Source: Acanthacorydalis orientalis (lineage: Eukaryota; Arthropoda; Insecta; Megaloptera; Corydalidae). Taken from it: a stretch of 64,000 nucleotides of DNA. Below are positions 1 to 37,167 of this stretch, piece after piece. The DNA lies in contig CM068314.1 in the NCBI GenBank assembly GCA_034766995.1, positions 25,439,108-25,503,107 of the forward strand, in the 5' to 3' direction. Made by a program: the position numbers and the translations under genes. Positions within the stretch are counted from its first letter, which is position 1, and each line of letters begins with the position of its first letter. The notes beneath the pieces are model-generated. The model was not told the origin of the DNA. It searched no databases and saw only the letters and a program-made list of their open reading frames with translations.

Positions 1-320
1 AGTGCTATTAATTTTTGAACATTCTTTGAAATTTAATATTTTTTTGTTTTTGTCGGTTATAAAATTCGTATGATTTAATTACTAGTTTAATCATCTGTGA
101 GCAGTTTAGATTTTGTTTTTATCGTTACTGATTATAAATTAAAATATTTGATGAAATGAATTTAAAGGGAAGAGATATTTCTAGATTTTGAGTCATAATT
201 ACGTTTATTTTTGACGAAAATGCAACACATGTACATTTTGGTCTCCCAACAAAAAGTGGGCGTTAAATACATATTGGACTAGATGAGAATTTTAAATTTA
301 ATGCTTATTAATTCAAAACT

Positions 321-326
321 ACACAC

Positions 327-373
<47 letters not shown>

Positions 374-410
374 TGTATGTATATATGTATGTATGTTTGT
401 ATATATGTGT
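321..410. repeat. compound microsatellite (TA)n(GTAT)n
   Basis: Alternating TA passes directly into about a dozen GTAT tetranucleotide units. Short open frames here (Tyr-Ile or Tyr-Val-Cys-Met repeats) are artefacts of the repeat. Confidence 0.95.
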
Positions 411-906
411 CTGTGTTTACATTTGTGAAAATACACACAAATATCCACACTACATAGATATACAATTTATCATGTGTACGTAATTTCAGTTTAGCATCAC
501 CACGTAAATACTGTTTGGCAAAACGCCCGCATATTCGTACCAAAGCACCAAATTTTAGATCCCGTTCATATATAGTAACTTATATGCATTAAGTGTATAT
601 TTATATTTTTTTATAAGCGTTTTTTTTTTATTTAATAGAGTAAACATTTTTTAATGTTTTCATAAAGTGTACATATTACAGTTAAATATGTTTTTATACT
701 TGGTATTTGTAATATTCTTCTGTTTGCTAAAAGAGTGAAAATTTGAGTATATTAATATGTATACACGTACATGCATACGTATATATGTATTTTTATGTTT
801 AAGAATAGTGACTTGAACGTTTGTAGAAATAAAATATATCTGTTAAATGAATAAGAAAACTTTTTGCTGATATTAAAATGAGTTTGTGAAAATTTAGACA
901 TGAACA

Positions 907-908
<2 letters not shown>

Positions 909-939
<31 letters not shown>
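909..939. repeat. (TA)n microsatellite
   Basis: An uninterrupted alternating TA run of about 31 nt. Confidence 0.95.
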
Positions 940-945
<6 letters not shown>

Positions 946-2773
946 TACATTAATTTGATAATAAATATTTTTGTTGATTCATTTTCAGTATAAAAACTTA
1001 ATATTAAAAGTGTATGTTCTAAGTATAAAACACCAAATAATTAATAACTTAAAAATAGAAAAAGGATTCTTTGTTTGTGCTTTTCGCAGTTATTTATATT
1101 CATAAATATTTGAGAATAATGTGTATACTTTTATCTTTACAAGAATGGTTATGTGATGTTTCGATTAAGAAATATTCATTCATTATTTAATTATATGATG
1201 TCCACCTGCCATACTTTTTTGCGGTCAGTTTATTCGAAATAAACTGAACGCTACCAGTGCAATCGTAGGTTGGCATCCTCAGTCTATTATGACATTCAAC
1301 AGCAGAATCAACTTGAGTGACTAAAGTTATTCGTAAATGTTTGTGAGTTTCTATATGCAATATATATACATACACTTTTGTAGTGGTATTAAGTAATTCT
1401 AAAGTTCCGGTTATTATTAAACTGAAAATATTCTTTATATAGTGTCCAAAGATATGAAAAAAACACTAAATATGTATATTTTTTTGTTGTTATAAACTGT
1501 GTTTTAACAATGCGAAGATTAATTATTTTGAAAAAAGCTTTTCGTTTTTTAATTTGTTGTAAGCATGATGTAAACACTGAAACGAATTGGGAATCAAAAC
1601 AAGTGAGCAATAACGTAAGTTCTGGTGTCTATATGAAAATAATATGTATTTTTCACTGAACATCAAACAAAAAAAATATATAAAATAAGTACATATGTTA
1701 TATGAAATGTTGTTACCATCTGCAGAGTATTAATAATAATTTTGAATGGCATGATCGATTATCAAAAAAGAATTATCTATTCATATTTAGTTTTATATAG
1801 AAACGTGCAGTATGTTTTTCTTAATTTGTACTTATCAGTATAAAGCTTATTTGTAACATTTTTTTAAATATTATTTTAATTAAGATATATTTTCAATTAA
1901 TAGTTTTAAGGATGATTACACTGAATACAATGGAGCATATATTTTTTCGGGTTATTCCAACATAAGTGTTTTAGAATGCGTGAATCATATTTTTTTCACT
2001 ATTATCAGTAATAAAAAAATAAAGAAACCTTATTTAATTATTTTCGATTGTGTAAATGTTATATTAACCTTGATTTATATATATGCTTATAAAAGTAAAA
2101 GAAATAAATATGGATCATTTAAAAAAAGATATAAATAGAAAAAATATCCGGATATATTGTTATTATTATCAATGAAATCATTTGAGATTGTTTGATCGCC
2201 ATATACCTTATTATTAATATCTAATATTTAGCATAACAGTTCAACTGAAGCTTACAATTGTTTATTGTTCGACACATTTTGATCTTAATTTAAATATAAC
2301 ATTTTATATGGAAAAAAAACCAACAAAAAAAATTTTTAATCAGGAAAAGTTTAAAAATTATGTCAAAATTAAAAATTATATAATAAAATTCAAAATCGAA
2401 TGATAACTATTGGAGAATTCGTTCCATTTGTAAATAATGCGATATAAATAATTTCTATATCTGAAATAATTTGTGAAGAGAGTATTATTTTAATAAATTA
2501 AGTATTTAATTTTTTTTTTATTTCACTTGTAATGCTTCTGGAATGATATATTTCTTAGAAAATGTATTTTTAACTTCTGAATAGTTAAATTGCAGTTTTT
2601 AAAAGATAACACAATACATGAAAATGCTTGCTGAATATCTAATCTGATGTTCTCGTTAACAGCTGTTGTTATTATAATTATGTTTATTTAGGCGTTCAGT
2701 AAATCATGCATTTCCTCTTTAAGATAATGAATCAATCTTTCTGTCGACAAATACTAACTTTCGGAGTGTGTAT

Positions 2774-2775
<2 letters not shown>

Positions 2776-2841
<66 letters not shown>
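2776..2841. repeat. (TA)n microsatellite
   Basis: A pure TA run of about 66 nt that ends in ACACATATG. Confidence 0.95.
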
Positions 2842-2848
<7 letters not shown>

Positions 2849-3218
2849 GATTACAAATTATCTTTTATATATTGTCTTCAAAATTTCCAAACACAGACGA
2901 ACGTGAAACGTTATTGAAAACAAATTGAAATATTGTAACTATTACATTACGGCCAGTACTACAGTACTAATTAAATATTAAATTGAAATATCATTAGTGA
3001 TGTAACAGTATTTTATAAAAACTGTAAAAATAATTGTTTTATTTGTAAAAATAGTAATTTCTATTAGTAAAATTATAGTGAGAAAAGCTGTTTTTTGGAA
3101 TATTCGAAGATGTTTCAAGTTGTAAAAATACAATTAATCAAATAAAATTTAGATTGTATGTCAGTAAATGATGTTTTCACATCATGAGAATATACATACA
3201 TATGTGTGTGTGGATGTG

Positions 3219-3221
<3 letters not shown>

Positions 3222-3302
<81 letters not shown>
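3222..3302. repeat. (TA)n microsatellite, about 80 nt
   Basis: One of the longest pure TA runs in the window. It is self-complementary and lies about 165 nt before the candidate Pkn 5' exon. Confidence 0.95.
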
Positions 3303-3305
<3 letters not shown>

Positions 3306-3466
3306 TGTATATATTGCTTGCTTGCTTCAATGATTTTGTCAGTTTTTCATTATCAATAAATTGTGTTTTAATTGGCTTATTAAATGGTTTAAATTTATTT
3401 TGAAATTGATTAATATAGTTTTTGTTAGGTAAGAACAGTTAGTTAAACATAATATTTCTTGTTAAG

Positions 3467-3559
3467 GGCGGAACACCGACGGCAAGAAGAGCTGATTCAG
3501 TTATTGGAAATCGATCGGAGTATCATAAACTTCTTTCATATTGCGATTATGAGGATGAG
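3467..3559 (+). CDS. Pkn: candidate 5' coding exon of protein kinase N (Pkn)
   Basis: This 93-nt patch has clearly higher complexity and GC than its surroundings. It is preceded by a pyrimidine-rich acceptor ending TTGTTAAG and followed by GAG|GTGAAC, a usable donor. The frame beginning GGTPTARRADS is open for exactly 31 codons, starts and ends in phase 0, and ends CDYEDE. It would therefore join in frame to the next recognised Pkn exon, which starts GDYIQHP. An in-frame TAG lies just upstream with no ATG between, so if real this is an internal exon and a further start exon lies upstream. A competing frame (AEHRRQEELIQLLE) is also open across the patch but does not end in phase at the donor. 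Both the exon and its frame are inference; no homologous residues were recognised. Confidence 0.45.
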
Positions 3560-3663
3560 GTGAACTTTTTCTAAAAAAAAGTGTGGAATGTTTTTCTTTT
3601 TTATTAAAACTGGCGGTACTCCAGTTAATTATACATATATACAATTTATGTATGTATTTATGT

Positions 3664-3758
3664 GTATATATATGTATATATATATATATATATATATACA
3701 CATACTTATATACATACATACATACATACATACACATATACACAAATACATACATACA
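3664..3758. repeat. compound microsatellite (TA)n(CATA)n
   Basis: A TA run followed by CATA tetranucleotide units with scattered interruptions. Confidence 0.9.
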
Positions 3759-4060
3759 CTGTTTTGTAGTGTGCTTGCTGTTTGTTTTTAATTTTATGTA
3801 TATAAAAATATATTTGTGCATTTTCTTCGATGTATATTCAGAATGTAGATTCGCTTCAGCGAAGTCTGTATTGATTTTCAATAGAATATTGTAATTGTAA
3901 TTTTTTCGGTATGTTAACAAGTTATGAAAATAATCTGAATCTTCATTGTTGTTTAAAATATTTCAAAATTATAATTAGTTGTTTTTAAAATCTTCTTTTA
4001 TTTCACAAAAAAATGAACTTTATTTTTTCTCATATTTTGCTATTTAAAATATTATTTGTA

Positions 4061-5250
4061 CGAATTAATTCGGTGCCTTTTTTTATAGGAAATTAATGTT
4101 TATTTGCAGAAAAAATGAACACATTTCAATCCTCACAACATTTCCTATTATTTTAATATAACTTTGTTCCATCTGTTGGGTAACTGACGAATCCTTTGTT
4201 GAAAAAATACGGCTGCTTTGAGTCGATGAAATCGTCAATGCATTTTCGGACCTTTATACTCTTTTAAAAAGGGATATCAGCTAGGTGATACTGGAACAGG
4301 TGATAATCTAACGTAGCTAGATTCGATGTATACGCCGTATGAGGGAGAACTTTCCAGCTCGCGATCAAATTACGTCTTTGATCCGTTTCGTGACGTGCGG
4401 CCAAGTTTTCATACTGCGAAATGACTTGCCTCGTTCCCTTATCACTGAATAATATCTTTCTTTCTAATTCATCACTCAAACGGATGAGCTGTCGTTGGTA
4501 ACGCGCTGAATTTACAGTCTAGCCAGGTTCGAACAACTCATAATGTCTTACAAAATCCACAATAACACTATTGGCTTGAATATTTTGTTTTAGACTCGAT
4601 ATCGATGGTTCATTGGGCGTAACTCATGATTTTCAGCGTTTAAATTTATCGTACAAAATCCATTTTTCATCACCGGTTATGATTTTATGCAAAAAAATCC
4701 TTCCTATTGAACCCGATGAGCGAGGACATAACCGTATCGCATCTTATTTCTTTGTTTCTGAGTTGAGCTTATGTGGAATCCGTCATCCTAGCTTTTGAAT
4801 TTTTCCCAAGCAATGTAAACGATAGGATATTGGTATCTGAGTAACTCCGAATGAGTTTGGTCTGAGTGAAGTTTTCACTTAACAGCTGCTCAAGCTTCTT
4901 GTCTTCAAGTGTTTTCGGTTGTCGGAACATTCTTGATCGAAAAGATGAAAATCATCACTCCGAAACATTTGAAACCATTTTTTCATATTTTTTGTGTCAG
5001 AACACCTTCACTCAAAGCTAAACAAATCATTACCGCGGCTAAAATAGTATGCAATGTCTAATATGCTGCTTTTCGGATGCCATTGTGTTCAATACTGTTT
5101 TGTGAGGTGATGCCAACCGCTTTACTAAGATATGTAATGTTTTTAAATGTTAAGGTTGGCATTTCAAAATCGTAAAACAACGAGAAAATATTTTAATTTA
5201 AAGCAGTATTTATTGATTCCATTTAAAGGCACTGAATTAATTTGAACGTC
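4061..5250 (-). mobile_element. degenerate mariner element
   Basis: The terminal inverted repeats match in opposite orientation: the left end starts CGAATTAATTCGGTGCC and the right end, reverse-complemented, reads CAAATTAATTCAGTGCC. Between them the - strand encodes mariner transposase remnants. The 4264-4479 segment contains SNLATLDYHLFQ, a decayed form of the C-terminal SPDLAPSDYHLF motif that carries the third catalytic aspartate. Stops and frameshifts split the frame and the element is about 1.19 kb, slightly shorter than a typical 1.3-kb mariner. It is not functional. The element at 46692-47868 belongs to the same family, judged by TIR and coding similarity. Confidence 0.85.
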
Positions 5251-5500
5251 TAATAATATTGTCCTTTTGCGACAGAATTACTTAAACTGTTAATATGGTA
5301 GGCTTCTTGAGTGAAAATTATAAAGTGAAATGAAAAATTATTATTTATAATATGTTATCTCTTTGCCAGTTTATAGATATTTACTTATTCAGTCATTTTA
5401 GATTTTTGAACATATTTGTTGATAGACTTTGTGTATAAAAGACTATAAAATATGTTAATAATTAAATAGTTACAACCAATATCATTTACAGTCCATGTGC

Positions 5501-5505
<5 letters not shown>

Positions 5506-5544
<39 letters not shown>
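5506..5544. repeat. (TA)n microsatellite
   Basis: A TA run of about 39 nt inside the Pkn 5' intron. Confidence 0.9.
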
Positions 5545-5545
<1 letters not shown>

Positions 5546-6163
5546 TGTTTTAATTGTAAAAATATACCGATAAACCAGTACGGAAATATTAGAAATTTAA
5601 TTTAAATTGATTTTTGCTAAGGTAATAGAAATATTATAAGTAATACAATGAAAATAAAATGCTTTAATCATGTTCATGATTGCTTTTAATTTTTTAATAC
5701 TATCTATTTTTTTAATACTTTATAACTATACAACTATTATATATCTTATTTAACAAGGATACGTATATATTGTGCTGGTTTAAGATTATATTTTATATGA
5801 ACATTCAAATAGGACAAAACTCCCACCTTTAACTTTACACGACACCCAATGTAAATTGCTCTATTTTAAATAGAATAAATTAATACAGAATCCATCCACA
5901 TTACTTGAAAAGGCAACTTGTTTGTTTTTATGTACAATTATATTCTCAACTATTTATTATAAATACAAAATAGTTGTATCATATGTTAAACCACTATTAG
6001 TCTTGTAATTTATTTATCAGTACTATGTTTGTCGTGTCTCAACTAAATACAATTCGAAAACATGTATTTCATTAAATATATTTCATCAAATATATAGTAT
6101 ATGTAGTATTTTTATGATCATTTCATAAATTTTCACTCATATTTTCATGCATGCATTTTAGAT

Positions 6164-6212
6164 AAATATTAAAAAATCATTATATAAAATATATAATGAT
6201 TTTTTAATATTT
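6164..6212. repeat. perfect 23-bp inverted repeat with 3-nt loop
   Basis: Positions 6164-6186 are exactly complementary to 6190-6212, with only AAA between. Both arms contain the non-repetitive core AAAAAATCATTATATA, so this is not just a TA tract. It would fold as a 23-bp hairpin in RNA or a cruciform in DNA. It is extremely AT-rich and its function is unknown. Confidence 0.8.
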
Positions 6213-6235
6213 TTTAAATAAGAATGTCTTGCTTT

Positions 6236-6239
<4 letters not shown>

Positions 6240-6292
<53 letters not shown>
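6240..6292. repeat. (TA)n microsatellite
   Basis: A TA run of about 52 nt lying 28 nt after the 6164-6212 hairpin. Confidence 0.9.
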
Positions 6293-6296
<4 letters not shown>

Positions 6297-6978
6297 TGTG
6301 TGTAGTAAAAATAAGTATCAGATGTTAATCAAATCTAACACGTGTGTGAATATTAAACCAAGCGTGATCCACATTGTCTATAAAGAAATATTTAGCTTGT
6401 GATTTGAAAAGTTTATTTTATATGTGTGTTATTTTATGTACACTAGATATAATTTATATAGAAAGAGAATTCTTTAAATAGCCGTCATTGATATTTCTAA
6501 CATAACTGAAGAAGACAAAATATAAAATTTGAAAATATTCTTTTTATGTTATTATTGTTAAAAAAGTAATTATGTTTCAATTATCATCACAAAAATGTAG
6601 TTAATTGTTAATATATATTTTAGTAGATAAAATATAAATGTAGGTCTATTTTCCCTATTCAAGTAATATATAAAACTTGTACACGAAGAGAATTTTTGAA
6701 AAATTTTATATTTTTTTCGTAGCGGACTCGTGTAAAAATAGAATGGAATTCAGAATATCTTAAGAGTTCAACTCTCTAGTAGGTCTCATAAATGAGTATA
6801 AGTAACAAAATGGTGAGTGGGTAAGAATTTTGCGGAATCAAAAAAAAATAATTTGAATTTTTCCCCTGGAAGGAGAGTTCGTGATGTAGAAATCTTTAGA
6901 GTTATCGTGCACTTTTCTTGGAGAGTTATTGTGTATTATTAGAATAAATTCTAGGTAAATTTTCCTTATTGCAAATAG

Positions 6979-6980
<2 letters not shown>

Positions 6981-7026
<46 letters not shown>
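6981..7026. repeat. (TA)n microsatellite
   Basis: A TA run of about 46 nt in the Pkn 5' intron. Confidence 0.9.
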
Positions 7027-7029
<3 letters not shown>

Positions 7030-8460
7030 TTTATGTTGATGTATTCTATAAAAAAGTATTCTTTGAGTAGAAAAGTGTTTTAAGACAGGTTTTTTTTAAA
7101 ATTAATTATAGTTATTATTCAGTTGTTAATTTTTTTCCTTTAAAAATATATTATTTTATTGCGCAGACAAAATTTTGTCTCGAGTGAATTGATAAATTAA
7201 ATTGAAATCATTGTTTTAATTAAAAAGATATTTGTTTTGATTATATGAGTATTATGCGTAATAATTTTTATCGATAAAAATGAAAGTGTAAAATGTACAT
7301 GAGACGAAAATTAACATACAGTTACTGCTCGTCTTGCTCCAGGAGTAATATGTGTTATTTTTCGTATTAAAGTATCTTCTTTCTTTCAAATAAGAAATTG
7401 AAAACTTGTGTCATTTTTACAACCTTTTCGCATATTTTCACTTACTAATTTTCTAAATAAATTCTTATGGACATCATTTTTTTTTTGTTATACAATTTAC
7501 ATTTTTCTTAGTTTTTGTACTTTTCTTTTATTGTAATTTTTCTTTAGTGATAGAGCACTTCTAATTATAGTTGTACTCGTTAATATTTCATTTATCTATT
7601 ACAACACAAGTTGCGTAAATCATAGAAAAGTTTCAGGACATTTTATTGCGAAACATGTAGTCACCCACGTATAGGTAATTAGGTGATATTATTAGGAAAT
7701 AATTCAATAAAGTAAATCTACTATGAGTCAGAGAAGTTGATTTTTGGAAGATATCTCCTTGTATTGAAAAATAAAACCTCGCCTAACTTAAGAAGGCTGG
7801 AAAAAATGTCTTCCTGTATTCGAAGACCTGAAAAAAGAAGTTTAAATATCTTTAACCAAATATAATTTTGAAATAAAAAATAAATGCGAAGTTTAAATAA
7901 TCTAGTTGACAGTAAATAACTTTTTTCACTTTTTTTATTAAAAGTCATACATTTGTATTTTATATTTTTGATAGTATATAATAATATCCTTTTTTTTTCT
8001 TTTTCGTGCTGTTTAGAATTTCTTCAATCAGTCAATATCTCTGGGGCACGTACCTTAAAAGTATTTTTTTATATTTTGTTGTATTATCATTAGAATATTC
8101 AGTTTTCAAGTAATGTTAAAGACGTTGTTATTATATGTAATTTTTTGTGTTTTTAATGTGGATTAAATCTTAAAACTAATATAAATAGTTTGTATTATAT
8201 TTCTGAAGTATACAAAAGTTTATTACAAAAGTGAGGAAATATGTAGTAATTAAAATTATAATCGTATTCTATTTTTGTATGTAGTATTTAATATATGTAT
8301 TTATTAGAGAAAATGAAATAATTTAATATTTTTTTGATTTAATGTTTAAAACAGTTAAATTATTTAAATAATTTAAAACAGTATCTAGTTGGACATTGTT
8401 TTGTAAAATTTAATATGAAAAAGTGTACTTCCATAACAGTGGTTAATATGTTTTTTGCAG

Positions 8461-32413
<23,953 letters not shown>

Positions 32414-33089
32414 CAGAATGTATAAGTTTTAAAGTAAATTGTACATTACACCAAAATTATTTAATCATTAATTATTTTGGTAAGACTCTGTCTTACATTG
32501 TTTATTTCAGAACAAAGCTAATTTTAAGATTCCTTTTCACACAAGTCATTGTAATTATTAAGCATATATTACATCCATTGCAAGAGCTTATTAAAAATAT
32601 ATTTTCAGAATACATATTCACTTATTTTCAAATTCAGATTTATTTAAAATTATAAATTTTTAATATCGATTAAAAATTTGATATTTTTGTACATGCATAG
32701 ATATGTATATATACATACAGTGTGTATGTGTTTATGCATATGCATACACACAACTTGTACGATTTTAGTCATCCAAACATTAGATTTAATTTCATGAATC
32801 AATCAGAATTTGAAAATAATTTTCTAAATTGCCATATATATATACATATATATATATTTATTATATAACAAAATTACTTACAGTGAACTTTCTTATAAGA
32901 GCTCATTTTACCCTTTACTGGTGGCCAAATATTAATATAGATAGTATTGAGTTTTTATTCAAGTATAACATTGACAACTGAATATGCTAATGTAATTTGA
33001 AAAAAAAACATAAATGTTTCATATATTAATGCTCAATTTTTTCCATAGTGGATATATTTATACCTTCTAAAATATAAGAATGCCACTTT

Positions 33090-33175
<86 letters not shown>

Positions 33176-34689
33176 ATGAAATATTATGATTTTTTTAAGA
33201 AAAAAATTAATGATCAAAATAATATACATTTAGATATATAATATGTACTAAATAAAAAATTATCAATCACAAATTAACCAGTAGAAATGAATAATTTGAT
33301 TTCCAAAAGAAAATTAGAATTCTTGGTAAAAATAAATTAATGCCTTCATTACTATATATTGTTCACTTATATCACACCAATTTAACAGTAACTAAAAATT
33401 AATCCAGCTTTATAAACAGTGTTATGTTATACACAATTGACATTTTTTCTGCATAAGATTTTTAAATTTCTTCTTTATAATGAAATTATACTTTTTGAAT
33501 TAAATATGTTTAAATTAAATATATTTGAAAGAAATGTAATTCTAAAAATGAAAATTAAATTATTTTTAAATTTTCATATATATGTGAGACTGTTCAAAAC
33601 TATTTCTTATGCACACATAGTTATAACAAAAAGTAATTGTAACTAGGAATTTTTCAATTAAATGTATTTTCTAAAGTACATATAAAGTATGTACATAAAT
33701 CAAAGATTACAATGTTTTAAGTATAATATTTTTTTATAAAAAAAGATATTGAGTAATAATTTTGAAATTATACAAATATATTTTTTATAACAAATTTATC
33801 TTTAAAAAAATGTCGAGATTGTCTAGAACTGTGAAAGAAAATGAATGTATTTATTTTTATTATGCTAATGTTTTATAGAACATAGTTTTTTAAAAACAGG
33901 GTATTGTGACAATTGAAAACATATATAGTTCTAAGATACATTTTTAGATTTTATATCATTTCAATTCTGCAAATATTATTTTTATTTTACTACTATTAAA
34001 GTTATCGATCAATATATACCGAACAAAATTATTTAATGAAAGTACGTACATTTGTTGATGTAGTGAAATATTGGTTATAAAAATAAGAAACAAATACTTC
34101 ATATTATTTACTTACAATATTATTTTTGAAAAAAAAAATAAAACTTGTATTTAGAATTAAAAATTATTAAGTTAAAGAATAGTTATTTTAATTATTCTAA
34201 AAATATATTTTTTTTTTTTTCAAAAAAAAAACAAACATGCATATACAAATATGCAGTTTTATTTAAAAAATCTCATACCCATTGAGAATTACTATTATCT
34301 TATAATAGTAGTTCTTCAGTATCATATTACATTTTCTTCATGTTCAATGTATTTGAACTTATTTACTAAAAACTAATTTATGAAACATTTTAATAGCTGT
34401 CACAACTTTAAAAGTGAATGCAAACATTTGTATTGTTTTTATAACTTCTAGAAGAAAGTAAATTTGTTATTGTCATGTTCTGAAATCAAATTAAAACTGT
34501 ATTTCTTGAAAAATTACACTTTGATAAAGATGTCATATTTTTAAAACAGCATGTTTATATTCAATGCTCTAAATAATATTAATTAAAGTATATTATTTTT
34601 TTTAATGTATGGTTACATAATCAGTGATTTGCATTATATATTAAGTGTACGTTTTATAAATTTTCTTTATTCTAATTATTACTTGTGTT

Positions 34690-34724
<35 letters not shown>

Positions 34725-36571
34725 ACACACATGCATATACATACATATGCACATAAAAGACAAAATTATAAATTTTATCATAAATATTTACTTTGTAATG
34801 TTGATGAAGTTACTGATTATTATATTATTAATTCATAAATTCACTAATTATTAAGGTATTGTATCAAAATAATTTTGATATAAAGTAAACCAAAATGTAA
34901 CTTTATTTTAAAAAGAACTGAAGTAAAATCTACATCAATTTTTTTACTTTAAGCACAACACAAATGTTTCATATTTATTCATAAATATAATTCATGAATA
35001 AAGAAATATAAATCTTACATTTGACTTGAAAAAATCAAGAGTGTAAATAGTTTGTTCATTATTAATTGTTATTTTTGTAGCCAAAGTATATAGTTTGGTG
35101 TTTTTTTTTTTCAAAGAAAATATTTCTGTCCATTGTTTCCATTTATTTAATTCTAAACAGTGAAATATTTAAGAATTTATATAACAAGTTTTGTGACTAT
35201 TCCTCATTTGCATTCATTTAATTGAAATTATTATAAATATCTAATATGTTTTTAATTATTACAAATCACAATATTCAATTTTATCAAATTTGTGTATTCT
35301 GATTTTCATGTAAGACATTGTAAAAGAATTTAAAATATGCTCAATTTCTCAGTAAAATTCTGTAAAGTGAATATAAATATTATAATTATTGTACACATTG
35401 GCTATCATAATTACATAAGTGTATAAGAATTTAAACTTGATATTCAAATATGTACATTTTAAGTATCAAAATTGTAAATATTATTATTTAAAGAAAGTTC
35501 ATTTTTATACAAAAGTGTGCAACTATAATATTTTTTTAGGTTAGTGCCTCTAATCAACAAAATAACTAAATCCCTCCTTTTATATATGTGTATGTATATA
35601 TATATATATATATATACACGTTTTATATTATATTTACTTAAATTGTAGTAAGAAGTGCCTGTTAAATCAATACTGATAGTTTAATAAATGTATTTGTACA
35701 CATATTCATATACTATCACATATCATTTGCATTTTAATTGCATGTATTGTAGAAAAAGTACTCATTTCTGTAAGTTTACAGACATTTTGTTGTGGACATT
35801 TTATTTTTATTATTAGTTGCCATTAAATGATATATATAATATGATAATCATTTTTAATCTATAAAAATATATGTAAACATTTTAAGTAATTATAAATATA
35901 TTACATATTTGAACATCCAATTGTAATATGTTTTGTTATTATATTTCTATATCTGTTTAATACATTGGTGCTCTGCTATTATTTTACTGAAGTTTTACTA
36001 AAAAAGTCAGATAGGACAATTGATCTCCAAATCAAAAAATTAAATATTACCAGTTATTACAAATTACTTAATAGTATTAACATCTTTATTTAAACTCGTG
36101 GTTACTTTTCTTTTCTCATATTTTTTCCTCATTTATAAGTTTAGGTTTTATATATAATAAATATTAATTTGTTTTAAATAGTCTATGTATTTAAATTGAT
36201 TAAATTGACAATATTACAAAAGTTAATGATTCATCATTTATGTAAGAAAAATTGCAGTTTTTCAATATGTACTTCTTTAAAAAAATTCAAGTGTATATAA
36301 TAAAAGTAAAATTAAACATATACTTCTTTTCATTGCATTTGTTTTGATATATGGCATAGGTATGACCGTTTTTAATTATCTAAAATAAATTATAAATTAA
36401 TCTAAAACAATATTAAAAATTGTACATAAATAAAGTAAACCAATTATATTTTAACTTTTTTTTATTGATAAAGTATTCAATATACATAATACTGAATCTG
36501 TATAAAATATTGATTACTTAATAAAATATTTTAATTTTTAAAATGAATTTATATAAATTCTGTTAGATGTA
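32414..36571. other. Pkn 3' UTR and intergenic AT-rich DNA
   Basis: No further gene is supported. Candidate polyA hexamers for Pkn include AATAAA at 33251-33256 and near 34137, but which is used cannot be told. TA tracts occur at 33095-33174 and 35597-35615. On the opposite strand, TTTATT at 36461-36466 (AATAAA on -) could end the convergent small gene. Confidence 0.6.
33095..33174. repeat. (TA)n microsatellite, about 80 nt
   Basis: A long pure TA run about 680 nt downstream of the Pkn stop codon, possibly within its 3' UTR. Confidence 0.95.
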
Positions 36572-37167
36572 CTATGATTCTTTCATTTGTCGTCGAATTT
36601 TTCGAGGTATATCATTTAGACCTGGTGGTTCACCAATTCCATTACTTATTTCATAAAAAATAAAATTTGCCCCAGATGTAAAAAATGCCAAGGTTATGCT
36701 TAAACAATGATTTAATGTTTTCAATAAATAAGCATATTTAAAATGTTGTCTACTTACATTGATTCAGAAAAATATGAATTTATTTCTTCTAATAGAATAA
36801 ATGGTATTGCATCAGTTACGAGGAAAGGCAGGAATATTTTTTGATGAAATGTTTGGTGTTCTTTTGCTTTTATACACATTCTTTGAAGTTTATGTGAAAA
36901 AAAGTATTCGATGTCGCTCATTTGCTTTTCTAGATAAATACATATTGATTTAGAAAATACAAATATGTGTATGCTATATAAATAAACTAATAAGTATATA
37001 CTTTGTATATTTGCAAATAATTGTGCTGCAACATCTGCATTTTGTTCACTGCATCCCAACATTTGAAATTTGGTTTTCTAAAATATAATCGTTAACAGAC
37101 AAAGTAGTTTTTTCTATTCAAATTATCTTACCAATTTAAGTAAAAAAGGTGCATTTATTGAACACAT
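36572..37167 (-). CDS. small four-exon gene, uncharacterised ~136-aa protein
   Basis: Exons on the - strand: 37132-37167 (start MCSINAPFLLKL), 37002-37077, 36758-36929, 36572-36698 (stop TAG). All three introns are short (54, 72 and 59 nt), have GT/AG ends and keep the frame (phases 0, 1, 2). This consistency strongly supports a real gene. The predicted protein starts MCSINAPF and ends RKIRRQMKES. It has two hydrophobic stretches (IFLPFLVTDAIPFILL near residue 80 and IITLAFFTSGANFIFY near 97) and a basic C-terminus (GLNDIPRKIRRQMK). These suggest a small membrane protein, possibly mitochondrial, but I do not recognise the family. It is convergent with Pkn, 4.2 kb away. Confidence 0.75.

Larger units (their letters stand above)
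1..3466. other. AT-rich gene-free stretch upstream of the first candidate Pkn exon
   Basis: I see no supported coding region, RNA gene or intact transposon. The stretch contains simple repeats (321-410, 909-939, 2776-2841, 3222-3302) and one more complex patch at about 1195-1330, open for about 60 codons on the - strand and about 34 on the + strand, with no family resemblance I recognise. It may be upstream intron or 5' flank of Pkn, since the transcription start of Pkn is not visible. Confidence 0.5.
3560..8460. other. Pkn intron (between candidate 5' exon and first HR1 exon)
   Basis: AT-rich and without further coding signal. It contains a mariner relic (4061-5250), a perfect 23-bp inverted repeat (6164-6212) and (TA)n tracts at about 5506-5544, 6240-6292 and 6981-7026. 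If the 3467-3559 exon is wrong, this is 5' flank or part of a longer first intron. Confidence 0.5.

Noticed and set aside
321..483. Tyr-Ile or Tyr-Val-Cys-Met repetitive open frames (also at 2706, 3115, 3206, 13233, 19356, 20125-20574, 26118-26477, 38896, 39215, 42511, 47831, 59500)
   Set aside because: They are translations of (TA)n and (GTAT)n tracts, open on both strands by composition alone, with no splice or start context.
1187..1375. 62-codon - frame in a more complex patch upstream of Pkn
   Set aside because: No domain, splice context or terminal repeats were recognised; it is too short to call.
4613..4798. + strand 61-codon frame
   Set aside because: It is antisense to the mariner transposase relic at 4061-5250.
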